Source of the DNA: Anammoximicrobium sp964645045
Lineage (GTDB): Bacteria > Planctomycetota > Planctomycetia > Pirellulales > Pirellulaceae
Length of the DNA stretch: 64,000 bases
Assembly: GCA_964645045.1 (NCBI GenBank)
Contig: CAZXYZ010000016.1
Span: forward strand, 1-64,000
Direction: 5' to 3'
In this document: one piece after another, positions 18,505 to 27,714 of the stretch
Position numbering within the stretch: position 1 is the stretch's first letter
How the letters are laid out: each line of letters begins with the position of its first letter
Program-made: the position numbers and the translations under genes
Notes under the pieces: generated by a model
Seen by the model: only the letters and a program-made list of their open reading frames with translations
Told to the model about the DNA's origin: nothing
Databases searched by the model: none

Positions 18505-20640
18505 CTATTTCAGTAGCCACTGGACGGCCGACGCCTCCTTTTCCGCGCCGTCGCCGGTGTACGCGGCCAGTGCGTCGGCCTGGGAGGCGCCGCGATAGGC
18601 GGCAGCCACGATCTCGGGTTCTTGGCCCTCGCCGGCAAGCCAGACAGGCTGGGGAGCGGCCAGGGCGATCATGCCGGGCAGGTCGAAATACTTCGCGCCG
18701 CCTGGGAGGAACATGGGGTGGCGATAGTCGAGCAACTTGCCGAAGCGGAAGCCGCCGGTGTCCACGGCGGCCCGGTCGATGGCCTCACCGGCAACGGCCC
18801 GCGCCGCGGCGACAATCGGGCCGGCGTCGCCCCAGCCGGCAACGGCGACCGTCTTGACGCTCGGCTGCGAACCTGGTTTCGCCTGGCGCAGCAGGCTCAC
18901 GATCGACAACACGTCGTGCGTCCGCTGGGCGAACAGTGCGTGGTTGTAGCCGAACGTGTAGCCGGCGAACTCGCGAGGATTCTCCACCACGCGAGTCTGT
19001 GTCACCGGTTCCCCACCCTGGAAGAGCAGATCGGCGCCGATGACCATCGCGCCGCCCTGAACGAGCTTCATCACGGCGGGTTTGAGGCTGCCGTCAGCGT
19101 TGCGAAGCGCGGACTTGCCGCTGCTATCCAGCCAGACCACGGCGCGGCCGTCGCTCCGCTTGGGGCACAGCCAGGCGAGTTTCACTTCCTCGCCATACGT
19201 CCGGTTGACCAGTGTTCCGCCCATCTCGACATAGTCGCCGAGGTCTTGGCGGTTCTCGACGTTCCACTGCACCTCGCCGGCATGGGCCAGCGTGCGGCCG
19301 ATGACCACTTCGACGCCGCCGCCGATGAGCTTGCGAAGCCCTTCGCGGGTGGAAGCGGCGGCGCGGAGCTGCTTTTCGGCGTCCTCGGTGAACCATCGCA
19401 GCAGCTTGCGTTCGAAATCCGGGTCGCCGGCCTTGGGCGCGGGGTGCGCGTCGTTCCAGACCGAGAGCTGCTCGCGGCTGAGCGGCTCGAAGCCGCGCTC
19501 GATGACCGGCGAGGGCTGGCCGAGCTTGAAGTGCTTGTTAAGGAAGGTGTAGAAGGCGGAGCGGGTGACGGCATTGTAGTTGTGCGGGAAGTGCTCACCG
19601 CGCTGCAGGAAGACCTTGTCTTTGGCGCCGTAGGCCGTGTAGAGCTGTTGCAGCTCCGGGAAGCCCTTGGTGGCCATTTCCTTGGTCCAGTCGTCGGCCG
19701 AGTTCATGCCCTGCGGCTTCGGCGCGAACAGGGCGGCGAACTCCACGTTGCCGGTGTTCACCCGCAAGATCGAGGCGTTCTCGCAGGTGCAGCCGCCCTG
19801 CATCGCCGTGCTGACCATGACCACGGGGAAGGAGAGCTGAACGCGGTCGTCCAGCGCCGCCAGGAACATGGTTTGCGTGCCGCCGCCGCTGGCGCCGGTG
19901 GCCGCCACTCGCCGCGGATCCACCTCCGGCAGGCTAAGCAGGAAATCCAGGCCACGGATCGCATTCCAGCTCTGCAGACCCAGAATGCTCTGCGCGTGGG
20001 CCTCCGCCTGCGGGCTGTACAGGCCCCAGTTCTCCGTCGTGTTCATCTCGGGCCGCTGTTTGGCGAACCGGTGCACGACCTCGCGAGACAACTGGATCGA
20101 GTCCGAATCGCTGAGCATGTCCCACTGCCAGACGACGCATCCCATGCGGGCCAGCTGCACGCACAGCGATTGGAACGTACTTTGGCCGCCTCGCTCGAAG
20201 CGTTCGCCACCGGCGGCGATCTCCCGGCGGACGCTGGCCTCGTCGGCCCGGTACAGCCGCGCATCCTGCCGGTGCCCGTGGGCGAACATCACGCCTGGAA
20301 CCTGGCCCTGGATATTCTTCGGCCGGTACAGGTTGCCCGTCACGTAGAAGCCCGGAACACTCTCGAAGTAGACCTTTTCCACCGTGTACTGATCGCAGTC
20401 CACCTGGCCGTGGATCACGGCGTTGAGCGGCGTCTTGGTCGGCAGCGGCCACAGCCCGGCGGCCACCAGGATTTGCCGCCGCACAGATTCCTTCCGCGCT
20501 TCCCAATCGCTCAACGACGCCGGCGGGTTGAACGGGAAGTAGCCGTTGAGGTCCTTGAGAGGCTGGCGCCGGACATCTTCGGCGTGTGCGGCCAGCGCGA
20601 GCACGAACATCGCCACAAGTATGGGGAGGATTCGTTTCAT
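18505..20640 (-). CDS. Alpha/beta hydrolase, acetyl-xylan-esterase-like, secreted
   Basis: The 711-residue protein starts at 20640 with signal peptide MKRILPILVAMFVLALAAHAE; a longer upstream frame has no signal-like sequence. The hydrolase core spans about residues 90-420: oxyanion region VMFAHGH, nucleophile elbow ATGASGGGT near residue 248, and a late acid/His pair around GEHFPHNYN. Such proteins deacetylate or de-esterify polysaccharides (family knowledge). The C-terminal 280 residues hold a second alpha/beta-like region with AVAGWGDAGPIV, possibly a degenerate duplicate. The location between glycan genes supports a role in xylan ester removal. Confidence 0.85.
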   Translation of the reverse strand: MKRILPILVAMFVLALAAHAEDVRRQPLKDLNGYFPFNPPASLSDWEARKESVRRQILVAAGLWPLPTKTPLNAVIHGQVDCDQYTVEKVYFESVPGFYVTGNLYRPKNIQGQVPGVMFAHGHRQDARLYRADEASVRREIAAGGERFERGGQSTFQSLCVQLARMGCVVWQWDMLSDSDSIQLSREVVHRFAKQRPEMNTTENWGLYSPQAEAHAQSILGLQSWNAIRGLDFLLSLPEVDPRRVAATGASGGGTQTMFLAALDDRVQLSFPVVMVSTAMQGGCTCENASILRVNTGNVEFAALFAPKPQGMNSADDWTKEMATKGFPELQQLYTAYGAKDKVFLQRGEHFPHNYNAVTRSAFYTFLNKHFKLGQPSPVIERGFEPLSREQLSVWNDAHPAPKAGDPDFERKLLRWFTEDAEKQLRAAASTREGLRKLIGGGVEVVIGRTLAHAGEVQWNVENRQDLGDYVEMGGTLVNRTYGEEVKLAWLCPKRSDGRAVVWLDSSGKSALRNADGSLKPAVMKLVQGGAMVIGADLLFQGGEPVTQTRVVENPREFAGYTFGYNHALFAQRTHDVLSIVSLLRQAKPGSQPSVKTVAVAGWGDAGPIVAAARAVAGEAIDRAAVDTGGFRFGKLLDYRHPMFLPGGAKYFDLPGMIALAAPQPVWLAGEGQEPEIVAAAYRGASQADALAAYTGDGAEKEASAVQWLLK

Positions 20641-20770
20641 GATGAGTGCCTTGGGGCGTGGGTGTGGTGGGTGGTTCAGGTGAGATGGCGCCGGTGGGTG
20701 ACAGTCGCTGACTCGTAGCCCACTATTAGACACTCGCAGGCTGTCTTGCCAAGCCGACATCCAGCATGGC

Positions 20771-21193
20771 TCACTCCAAGTAGGGTTTTAGCTGCACGAA
20801 GTTGACTATCAGTTCTTCGCCGGGGATGGCTTCTTCGTCGTCGAACGCGATCCTCTGCGTGGGCGACTTGGCGCGGAAGATGATGCGGTGGAGGTTGATC
20901 TTGCCGACGTTCTGGTCCTGGTTCGTGCCGGCGGTACGCCGGTCCACATGGACGAAGCTCTTGTCGCTGAGGATCTCGGCGCCGTCCAACACCGCGCCGA
21001 TGCCGTAGCGGCGGTAGTAGATGACATCTCTCGCGGAGGATGGACTCCAGAACTCCGGAAAGCCGACCTGTTCCGCTTCCAAACCGCCGTTGATCAGCAG
21101 ATTCTCGCCTTCCGCCACCGCCCCTTGGAGGGACGATGAAAGGATGGCGATGCCCAAGAGCGCCAACAGCGGTCTAGTGGCGTTTGTTTGCAT
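20771..21193 (-). CDS. Small secreted protein with carbohydrate-binding-like N-terminus
   Basis: The 140-residue protein starts at MQTNATRPLLALLG with a signal peptide ending near GAVAEG. The mature start NLLINGGLEAEQVGFPEFW resembles the beginning of CBM4/9-type carbohydrate-binding modules. It is shorter than a full module, so it may be a truncated binding protein. It lies 130 bp upstream of the esterase gene and 96 bp after the second DUF4838 gene, all on the minus strand. Function is not known. Confidence 0.65.
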   Translation of the reverse strand: MQTNATRPLLALLGIAILSSSLQGAVAEGENLLINGGLEAEQVGFPEFWSPSSARDVIYYRRYGIGAVLDGAEILSDKSFVHVDRRTAGTNQDQNVGKINLHRIIFRAKSPTQRIAFDDEEAIPGEELIVNFVQLKPYLE

Positions 21194-21289
21194 GGTGTTT
21201 GTCTCCAGGATGCGGGCGGCAACGGGGCGGAACAGAATGTGTCCAAACGGACGCACGGCACTAGTCTCCGACGTCCGGCGCAACCGCAG

Positions 21290-24166
21290 CTACGGCTGCG
21301 GCCCAACCGGCGGCCCCGTATCTCGCCATCTCTCGAAGTTCTCCAGCATCTTCACCGGGGCGAGGCGGATGTCGTCGCCGCCCAGGATGATCATCCCTTT
21401 ACCGTATCGCCTGGCTAAAAGGTACGGGTACGGCTGGTCGCTTCCGTTGGCCGCGGTCGCCAGCACCGTCCACGCACTCGCGTCGGCCGGCTCGAAACCG
21501 TAGGCCGGCGTGATCTGCTCCCGCAGGCCGCGGAGAAGATTGTGCGGCTGGCTGCTCCAATCGCCTGGGGCAATGGAGGCCGTGACGCGGCCGGCCAACG
21601 GGACCTTGCCGCACTGGACGGATTTGACCTTCACCGACGGATCGTGGAAATACTGGTCCAGCGGGATGTTCCAGTAGGAGATGAAGACCGCCAGCGCGCC
21701 TTCCTTCACCGCCGGAGCAAGGTGCTTGTCCCAATAGTCGGCCGGGACCTTGTTGGGGCCGTGCGGATGGCGGAACCAGTAGGCGTCGCGACGGCCGCCG
21801 AGCGACGGAAGTCTCTCTGGATCGGAAACGAGATCGATCTGCCAACCGGCCTCGGTGAACTCCTCGACCAGCGCCGCGTTCCGCTGTGCCTCACGATCCG
21901 GAGCCCCGGACCACCAAAGCAACGACCGGTCGGTACGGGCCGCGGAGGTAAACACCAAGAGCGACTCTGTCGATGCCGTTGCATCCCGTCCGCCGTGGTG
22001 GCGGAGGAACCGCGCCTGCCAGCTTTCGGTCGGATTGGGCCGCTGGCCAAGCGAAGCGAAGGGAAGGACCATCTCCGCTTCCCAGGCGTCCGCAGACTTG
22101 CGGGTCTGAGCCTGCCACGGGGGGTTCCAGCGGTCTTCCCGCACCCCGACGCTCGAGTTGCGCCAGGTTTGCTGGCTGCCCTTCGAGTTCACCGCGAACT
22201 GCCACGTCTCGCCGGTGATGCCGGAGGACAAGGCCAGCTCGACGCGGTCGTCCTCCGCCAAGCTGCTGTCGTGCGGCACAGCCGCTGCCTTTACGTCCTG
22301 GCTGAGCAGGCCCGGGCAGATCCACTTCACCAGCAGCGCGTCGTTGGTCCAAGCCAAGCGAGCATGGGTCGAAGCTCCGGGGGCACGCTCGGCCGCGACC
22401 AGCTCCAGCGGTCGCGACGCGGAAGCGGGGAAGTCGCCAGCGGTGGCCAATAGCGGCAGGCTGACGCGCAGCGTGTCGGAGTGCATCCGGTACAGGTCCA
22501 GCCACTGGTTGAACAGCGCACGCTCGCGCTGCAAGGCAGACGCCGCCCGGTCTCTGGCCGCCGGCTCGGCGATTTCCGGCAACCGCCGCTGTGCAGCGAC
22601 GAAGGCCGCGGCCGCTTCCGCACGCAACCGGTCGGTCAGCAAATGCGGGGCGGTGTTCAACGCGTTGCCCAGGATCGTGGCGTGAGCCGGCATGCCGGTC
22701 CACCCTCGGTCCATCGTCTGGAAGTAATCACGCATCGGCGCGGCCGCCGCGCCAAAGACCGTTTGGCACCAGTCGCCGAGCACCTCGGACATCGGCTCGT
22801 CCGGGTTCCAAAGCAGCCGGGCGTACAGGTAGATCGAGAGCCGGTTTTGAATTGCGTGAGCGTAAACGTCCGGGCCGCGCCTGGGGGAAAGCGATACCTC
22901 GGGAATCATCGCCACGTGGCCCAGTTTCCGGCCGGTCTGGACCGCGTCGGCGACCATGCTCAGGAAGGGAACGAAACGGCAGTTCTTGGAAAAGATGTCG
23001 TATTCGTAGGCGTAGTTGCCCATCGGCAGCCCGGTGGCCTGCCAGGCGAGCATCGCCTGCATCGTCTGCTCGTTGTGCCGGCAGTCAGGGTGGCCGTAGG
23101 GATGGATGTTGCAGCGGCTGTGGCTGGCGTATTCGACGAACTCGCTGTTGCGGACCGGGCAGTGCGGCACGTCGCGGTAGCCTTGATAGGCGATCGTAGC
23201 GAGCTTGAGATCCGGGAACTCCTTCTTCAGCGCGTCGGTCAGCCGGTTGTAGAATTCGAACCACGCAGTCGAAACGTCCACCCGAGCGCAACGGGCGCAG
23301 CGGCAGTAGTCCTGGTTGTCGCTGGGAAAGACGCTGAGAATGTCCAGGAACGGCCGCTTGCGGACGTAATCGGCCGTCGCCGCGACCACGAGCCGGTCGA
23401 CTTCCGGATTGCTGAAGCAGAGGTTGCTTTTGTATCGCTTGCCGCCGATCTCCGCAAAGTACTCCGGGTGGTCCTGGAACAGCGACTCCGGCAGCACGAC
23501 GTTGTGCGACGACCACATCGAATAGAAGCCGCGGCGTTTTTCCTGGGGCGACGCGGCGTGCCGGTGGATGTTGATGAAGTTGCGGGCCATCCATTCGCGG
23601 AACAGTTCCACGTCGCGCCAGTCGCCGCACAGGTGAAAGCCCCGGTAGGTGAACGGCGGCTGGTAATTGAACTTTAGCTCGGGCAGGGACCAAGTCTTCT
23701 TGGTCGGCATGAATTCACCTTCCGGCCCTGGCCACAACCAGCGGACCCCGAGTTCGTGCTGCAAGAAACGATACACCGCGTACAGCGCCCCGCGCGGCTG
23801 ATTGCCAGCCAAATAGAGCCGGCCATCCAGCGTGTACACGGCGATCTGCTCGACCTTACCCGGAGCAAGCTTCAGAGCTGCCGCTCGCGACCGCACGGCC
23901 GGGTTCTTGAGATCGCCGATGACGATCGCCCGGCGCTGCGGCACCTCGTTGGAACAACTCACCTCGAACCGCACACCGGAGATCTTCTCTAGCGCATGAG
24001 AAAGCTCCTCCGCAGCAAACGTCTCGGTCGGATCTGCCTGCGGCGACAGATAGATCTTCCACTCCGTCCGGCCGTCATCGAAAAACGGCTCGTTTCCAGA
24101 AGCCGCCTGCTCCACCAACAGCAGGCAGACGGCCCAGCATAGGATCATCGTTGATTTCACGGTCAC
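21290..24166 (-). CDS. DUF4838 protein with CBM9-like domain, secreted
   Basis: The 958-residue protein is a second DUF4838-type member. A GTG start at 24166 overlaps the upstream gene's TGA by 4 bp, suggesting translational coupling; an ATG at 24148 (MILCWAVCLLLV) could also serve and begins the signal peptide core. Residues 25-150 form the alpha-glucuronidase-like N-terminal domain (EELSHALEKISGV, GNQPRGALYAVYRFLQHELGV). The central part has DNQDYCRCARC. A CBM9-like segment lies near 600-730, and a C-terminal alpha/beta domain ends the protein. It is probably a glycan-debranching enzyme together with the sialidase-like neighbour. Confidence 0.88.
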   Translation of the reverse strand: MTVKSTMILCWAVCLLLVEQAASGNEPFFDDGRTEWKIYLSPQADPTETFAAEELSHALEKISGVRFEVSCSNEVPQRRAIVIGDLKNPAVRSRAAALKLAPGKVEQIAVYTLDGRLYLAGNQPRGALYAVYRFLQHELGVRWLWPGPEGEFMPTKKTWSLPELKFNYQPPFTYRGFHLCGDWRDVELFREWMARNFINIHRHAASPQEKRRGFYSMWSSHNVVLPESLFQDHPEYFAEIGGKRYKSNLCFSNPEVDRLVVAATADYVRKRPFLDILSVFPSDNQDYCRCARCARVDVSTAWFEFYNRLTDALKKEFPDLKLATIAYQGYRDVPHCPVRNSEFVEYASHSRCNIHPYGHPDCRHNEQTMQAMLAWQATGLPMGNYAYEYDIFSKNCRFVPFLSMVADAVQTGRKLGHVAMIPEVSLSPRRGPDVYAHAIQNRLSIYLYARLLWNPDEPMSEVLGDWCQTVFGAAAAPMRDYFQTMDRGWTGMPAHATILGNALNTAPHLLTDRLRAEAAAAFVAAQRRLPEIAEPAARDRAASALQRERALFNQWLDLYRMHSDTLRVSLPLLATAGDFPASASRPLELVAAERAPGASTHARLAWTNDALLVKWICPGLLSQDVKAAAVPHDSSLAEDDRVELALSSGITGETWQFAVNSKGSQQTWRNSSVGVREDRWNPPWQAQTRKSADAWEAEMVLPFASLGQRPNPTESWQARFLRHHGGRDATASTESLLVFTSAARTDRSLLWWSGAPDREAQRNAALVEEFTEAGWQIDLVSDPERLPSLGGRRDAYWFRHPHGPNKVPADYWDKHLAPAVKEGALAVFISYWNIPLDQYFHDPSVKVKSVQCGKVPLAGRVTASIAPGDWSSQPHNLLRGLREQITPAYGFEPADASAWTVLATAANGSDQPYPYLLARRYGKGMIILGGDDIRLAPVKMLENFERWRDTGPPVGPQP

Positions 24167-25377
24167 TCCATCTGCGGTTGCCAGGACTCATCACGTTGCA
24201 CTTCGGAACTTGTCGTCCTCGCGGCAGGAACGGCCAGTGACTTCACCGGGATCGCCGTGAGGACGCAGTGATGTTTCTCGGACGTGTAAACCACGTCGAG
24301 CTTTCCTTCAAACTCGATCGCGCACGGGTACGACCATTCCGGGCCGGCCTTCAGTTCCTGGCTGGGACCGTCGCGAAGCTTCCACATCTTCGACATCGCG
24401 GCTTGGCCTGGCCGGCTGACGGCGATGACCAGTAGATTCCGCCGCGGGCCGCCGGGAAGATTGCACAGGACGTATCGTTGGCCGGTGCTCAACAGGCCGG
24501 CGTAGATCTTCGCCCCTTCCATCGGGAAATTGTGCTCGCGCGGAGGTGACCAGGTTTGCCCGTAATCGCGGCTGAAGAAGACCAGGGAGTTGGCGCCGTC
24601 GCGGCGCACGAGAGCCGTGAGCTCCCGGCTTTCGACAATCACGGTGGTTTCCGGGAAGGGCATGCGGCGTGTGTCGGCTCGCGTATTGGCAGGCAGCAGT
24701 CGCACCACGCTCCACGGCGCGGTCAGGTTCCCTCCGCGACTGATCGCCACGGCGGGAATCGTCGGTTTCTGGCCCGGCCGTTCCGCCATCCGGCCGGCCA
24801 TAAGGAAGTTGCCGTCCGGCATCCGCTGCGGAGCGCAATTGGGGAGAAATGGGCCGGCAATGAACCCGCGGCTGGTCCAAGAGTTGGATGACTCGTCAGA
24901 AACAAATGTCTCGCAGTCGTGGACCAGGTCCGGCCCGCCTTTCATGTTCGTCACAAACGCGTACAGCGTGCCGCGGTGCGACAGGAACGCGACGGGGACG
25001 TAGAGGATGCCCTGTTGCTTGCGGTCGCTGGCGATGACTTCGACCTCGGACCAGGCGCGTCCGCCGTCGTGCGACCGCCGCCCGCGGATCAGCGACTGGC
25101 CCGCCATCTCGCCCTGCGGGCAGTTGTACCAGGCGGCCAGGAGCACGCCCTTGTGCTCAACGATCGCCGAATCGTGGAGAAAGTTGTAGCCGTCGGCTCC
25201 GGCGCGATGGACCATGACATCCTCTGCGCCGTCGGGATAGCGCAACTCCTCTCGGCCCGGGAACGCCTCGTCCTCGTCCCAGAGCGCGAATCGCGTGGTT
25301 GACACCGTTTCCGCCGCGAAACCGCTGGAGAACGCCGGCATGATCAAGCCGAGAACGACAATACACAGGCTTCTCAT
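24163..25377 (-). CDS. Sialidase/BNR-repeat family secreted protein
   Basis: The 404-residue protein starts at 25377 (MRSLCIVVLGLIMPAFSSGFAAE signal peptide). The body shows the six-bladed sialidase pattern with an Asp-box-like S-x-D-x-G-x-x-W element (RSHDGGRAWSEV) and an FSRDYGQTW repeat. Family members cleave sialic acids or related sugars or simply bind glycans. The Arg triad cannot be placed with certainty. Stop and start overlap with the downstream DUF4838 gene. The 5' end abuts a restriction-enzyme remnant. Confidence 0.88.
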   Translation of the reverse strand: MRSLCIVVLGLIMPAFSSGFAAETVSTTRFALWDEDEAFPGREELRYPDGAEDVMVHRAGADGYNFLHDSAIVEHKGVLLAAWYNCPQGEMAGQSLIRGRRSHDGGRAWSEVEVIASDRKQQGILYVPVAFLSHRGTLYAFVTNMKGGPDLVHDCETFVSDESSNSWTSRGFIAGPFLPNCAPQRMPDGNFLMAGRMAERPGQKPTIPAVAISRGGNLTAPWSVVRLLPANTRADTRRMPFPETTVIVESRELTALVRRDGANSLVFFSRDYGQTWSPPREHNFPMEGAKIYAGLLSTGQRYVLCNLPGGPRRNLLVIAVSRPGQAAMSKMWKLRDGPSQELKAGPEWSYPCAIEFEGKLDVVYTSEKHHCVLTAIPVKSLAVPAARTTSSEVQRDESWQPQME

Positions 25378-25547
25378 GACGATTCGCGTTCCTTCTCGTT
25401 CAATTTGTCGGCCCGGCCGGACCCGATCAATTCGCCCCAATGCGTCAGCTTCGGCCGGACTGCGCCGATACGTTCGGGCAGTGCAAACTCGACCAGATGC
25501 TGGTGCATCACGTCTGGCCGGAATAACGGTTTCCGTTCGATGGGCAA
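25374..25547 (-). pseudogene. N-terminal remnant of an Eco57I-like/type IIG methyltransferase
   Basis: The frame reads LPIERKPLFRPDV, then LPERIGAVRPKLTHWGELI, then GSGRADKLNEKE and stops. From memory this closely matches the conserved first 55-60 residues of large planctomycete class I DNA methyltransferase/restriction enzymes (RPKL.HW..L..SGRADK.KE.E). Only about 57 residues remain, where a full gene has about 1000. Its stop overlaps the ATG of the sialidase-like gene, so a deletion or insertion joined the two. This marks a rearranged boundary next to the transposon region. Confidence 0.55.
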
Positions 25548-25729
25548 GGTGCTCTCCTCTGGCGGCCTGCAGCCGCGTTGTGACTTGGCGATTGTATCCG
25601 CGAGACGGATGATTCGCCACCGAGTCGGGATCGGCGCGTCGATCGCCGTTCGCCGCCGTCCAGACGAACTAAATAAACACCCACTTTTGAGGCATAATAT
25701 GTAGGTGCTGCGGCATAGCTTTCGCCGGG

Positions 25730-25773
25730 GCCCTCTCACCCCTCGCGTCGCAAGGCGCGCGGGGTGAGAGGGC
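25730..25773. repeat. Perfect 13-bp hairpin upstream of ku
   Basis: The arms GCCCTCTCACCCC (25730-25742) and GGGGTGAGAGGGC (25761-25773) pair perfectly around an 18-nt GC-rich loop. It lies 204 bp upstream of the ku start. It could end transcription entering from the left or be a dispersed repeat. The rest of 25548-25977 contains no clear gene and no Tn7-like end repeat that I could find. Confidence 0.65.
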
Positions 25774-25977
25774 GACGGTGGGCCGATTCGCTCCGCGCGA
25801 GTCTCTCCACCACACCGTTTCCTGGCTCGGTCTGCGACCGGCCAGTGCGCGGGAGACCGTCTCGCGACGGTCCTGTGCTGCAGCCCCTGGGCGCGCGATG
25901 GGCTTTCGCCTGTCGCGCGGCTTTCTTCTTGCGCATTCGGTGCCCCTGCTTAGCTATTACCTTTTGGAGGAGACCCC

Positions 25978-26817
25978 ATGTCCACCACGCTGCTCGTTGA
26001 TCCGCCGCCCGTGGCCACCGCGCCACCCGCCAGCCGCGCCAGTTGGTCCGGCCAATTGCGGCTCGGCTCCTGCTGTGTGCCCGTCAAGGCTTACCCCACG
26101 ATCAGTTCCAATTCGGCCGTGTCGCTGCGTCAACTCCACGCTGGCTGCGGCGAACACATCGAGTATCACAAGTGCTGCCCCAAACACGGCCGCGTGCCGA
26201 CCGACCAGATCGTCAAGGGCTATCCCTACAGCGCCGAGCAGTGCGTCGCGCTGAGCGAAGAAGATCTGGCGACGCTGGAGGCGACCGACGACAAGACCAT
26301 CTACCTGGAACACTTCCTGGCGCCGACCGAAGTCGACCTGACGCTGCTGGCCGGTCGGAGTCTGTACCTCGCGCCGGCCCATCCGGCGGCAATGAAGCCT
26401 TTCGTCGTGATCCGCCAAGCCCTGCTGCGCGCGGACAAATGGGCGCTCGGTCGGACTGTCTTCTCCAGCAAGCATCAACTCGTGATCGTCTACCCCGCGG
26501 ACGAACTGCTGCTCGTCCAGACGCTCTTCGATCCGGCCCAACGCCGCGCCGCGATGCCTGTGGACCACGATGCCGTGGAGGTGGACCGCAAGGAAGTCGA
26601 GGCGCTGGCCCGCTGGATCGAGTCCAGGGACGAGCCGGTTCGTTGGCAGGAGCTGCGGGATGACACCGATGCCCGGCTGGCTCAGTTGGTCGAGGCTAAG
26701 CTGCGGGGCGCCAACGGCAAAAGGTCGAAGCGGAACGGCAAGCCGGTGCCGGCCGTTGCTCGGGCAACGCCAGAGTCGAAACCGTCGGCACCGCGCCGCC
26801 AACGCGCGGCGGCGTAG
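25978..26817 (+). CDS. ku: Ku protein (bacterial NHEJ end-binding type) in a Tn7-like operon
   Basis: The 279-residue protein matches bacterial Ku along its length: SWSGQLRLGSCCVPVKAY (Ku N-terminal strand pair), RQLHAGCGEHIEYHKCC, KHGRVPTDQIVKGYPY, SEEDLATLE, LEHFLAPTEVD, YLAPAHPAAMKPF and the C-terminal DARLAQLVEAKLRG helix with a basic tail. Ku forms a ring on DNA double-strand ends and recruits LigD in bacterial NHEJ. No ligD is present in this window. It has a strong GGAGGAG ribosome site and is followed 48 bp later by tnsA on the same strand, so it leads the transposition operon. It may protect or bridge DNA ends made by TnsA/TnsB (inference), as the Ku-related Gam does for phage Mu. 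Confidence 0.9.
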   Translation: MSTTLLVDPPPVATAPPASRASWSGQLRLGSCCVPVKAYPTISSNSAVSLRQLHAGCGEHIEYHKCCPKHGRVPTDQIVKGYPYSAEQCVALSEEDLATLEATDDKTIYLEHFLAPTEVDLTLLAGRSLYLAPAHPAAMKPFVVIRQALLRADKWALGRTVFSSKHQLVIVYPADELLLVQTLFDPAQRRAAMPVDHDAVEVDRKEVEALARWIESRDEPVRWQELRDDTDARLAQLVEAKLRGANGKRSKRNGKPVPAVARATPESKPSAPRRQRAAA

Positions 26818-26865
26818 CAGGATAGCTGCGCCGTCTTCGTGTTCGCCTTTCTAAGGGAGCCCCCC

Positions 26866-27714
26866 ATGCCCGCAGACCATCGCAACCAAGTCGTCTCCAC
26901 ATTTCACCTGCGGCGGCGTACGCCGGGGTCGTTTCTCCTGGTGCCGTGCCCACGACAGGGACGGTCAATCCGCTGCCAAGGTCAACTGGAAGGCGCAGCC
27001 GCTACGATCCTGGTGGCCTGTCCAGCGGTGGCCCACATCCAGGAGCAACCGCTGACCATCTGGTACCAGTGGCGCGAACAGGGCAACACGTTGCACATCC
27101 AGTTGCTGGATGCCGCGCCGGACGTGCGGCCCCGCAAGGAAGCCAATGCGGGGTGCAGCTACATCGTGCCGGATTTCCTGGTGGAGATGACCAGCGGCCA
27201 GAAGCGGCTCGTCGAGGTCAAGCCTTCCGATCGGCTGGCAAAACCTCTCGCTCAACGGAAGCTCTCGGTGGCCCGGCAATGCGCCGGCACCGAGGGCTGG
27301 GCGTTTCACCTGGTGACCGAGAAGGAGCTCCTCTCGGGACCGCTACTGAGCAACGTGCAACTGGTCGGCCGCTACCGCCAAGCCACCACAGACCCCGTTC
27401 TCTTGCAGACCATCGAACGCTCGGTCTGCGAGCACGGCATCCTACTGGCCGACTTGTGCCGACAGGCCGAGCCGACTGACCTGACCCGAGCACGGATGCA
27501 CGTCTTCCACCTGTTGGCCAGCGGTGACCTGAGCTTTGATCCGCGGCAGGAGCCTATCTCAGATCAGACCCTTATTTATCCCGGAGGTGTGATCACATGG
27601 GACCCGTTCGACTCGGTGTGGGCACCGAATGGCTGCTCGACGGGCGGGCCTGGCGTGTGGTCCGCCAACTCGCCCCCGACCGCTTCGTCGCCCAAGACAC
27701 CAAGTTCCTCGTAG
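26866..27714 (+). CDS. tnsA: TnsA-like endonuclease subunit
   Basis: The 282-residue protein is a PD-(D/E)xK nuclease of TnsA type. The start at 26866 follows AAGGGAG; a longer frame from 26839 is unlikely. Catalytic candidates are D103 in IVPDFLVE and E117-V-K119 in LVEVK; family members cut the 5' ends of the transposon. A C-terminal winged-helix-like part (ERSVCEHGILLADLCRQ, HVFHLLASGDLSFD) resembles the TnsA domain that contacts TnsC. The last 40 codons overlap the start of tnsB by 118 bp in another frame and read as low-complexity sequence, so the natural end of function may be near residue 240. Confidence 0.88.
   Translation: MPADHRNQVVSTFHLRRRTPGSFLLVPCPRQGRSIRCQGQLEGAAATILVACPAVAHIQEQPLTIWYQWREQGNTLHIQLLDAAPDVRPRKEANAGCSYIVPDFLVEMTSGQKRLVEVKPSDRLAKPLAQRKLSVARQCAGTEGWAFHLVTEKELLSGPLLSNVQLVGRYRQATTDPVLLQTIERSVCEHGILLADLCRQAEPTDLTRARMHVFHLLASGDLSFDPRQEPISDQTLIYPGGVITWDPFDSVWAPNGCSTGGPGVWSANSPPTASSPKTPSSS

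Noticed and set aside
18622..20718. Plus-strand frame of 698 codons
   Set aside because: Antisense to the esterase-like gene, without conserved motifs.
25350..25362. Single GACAATA on the plus strand as second transposon end
   Set aside because: It is part of the signal-peptide codons of the sialidase-like gene, has no neighbouring repeats and no TGT terminus.
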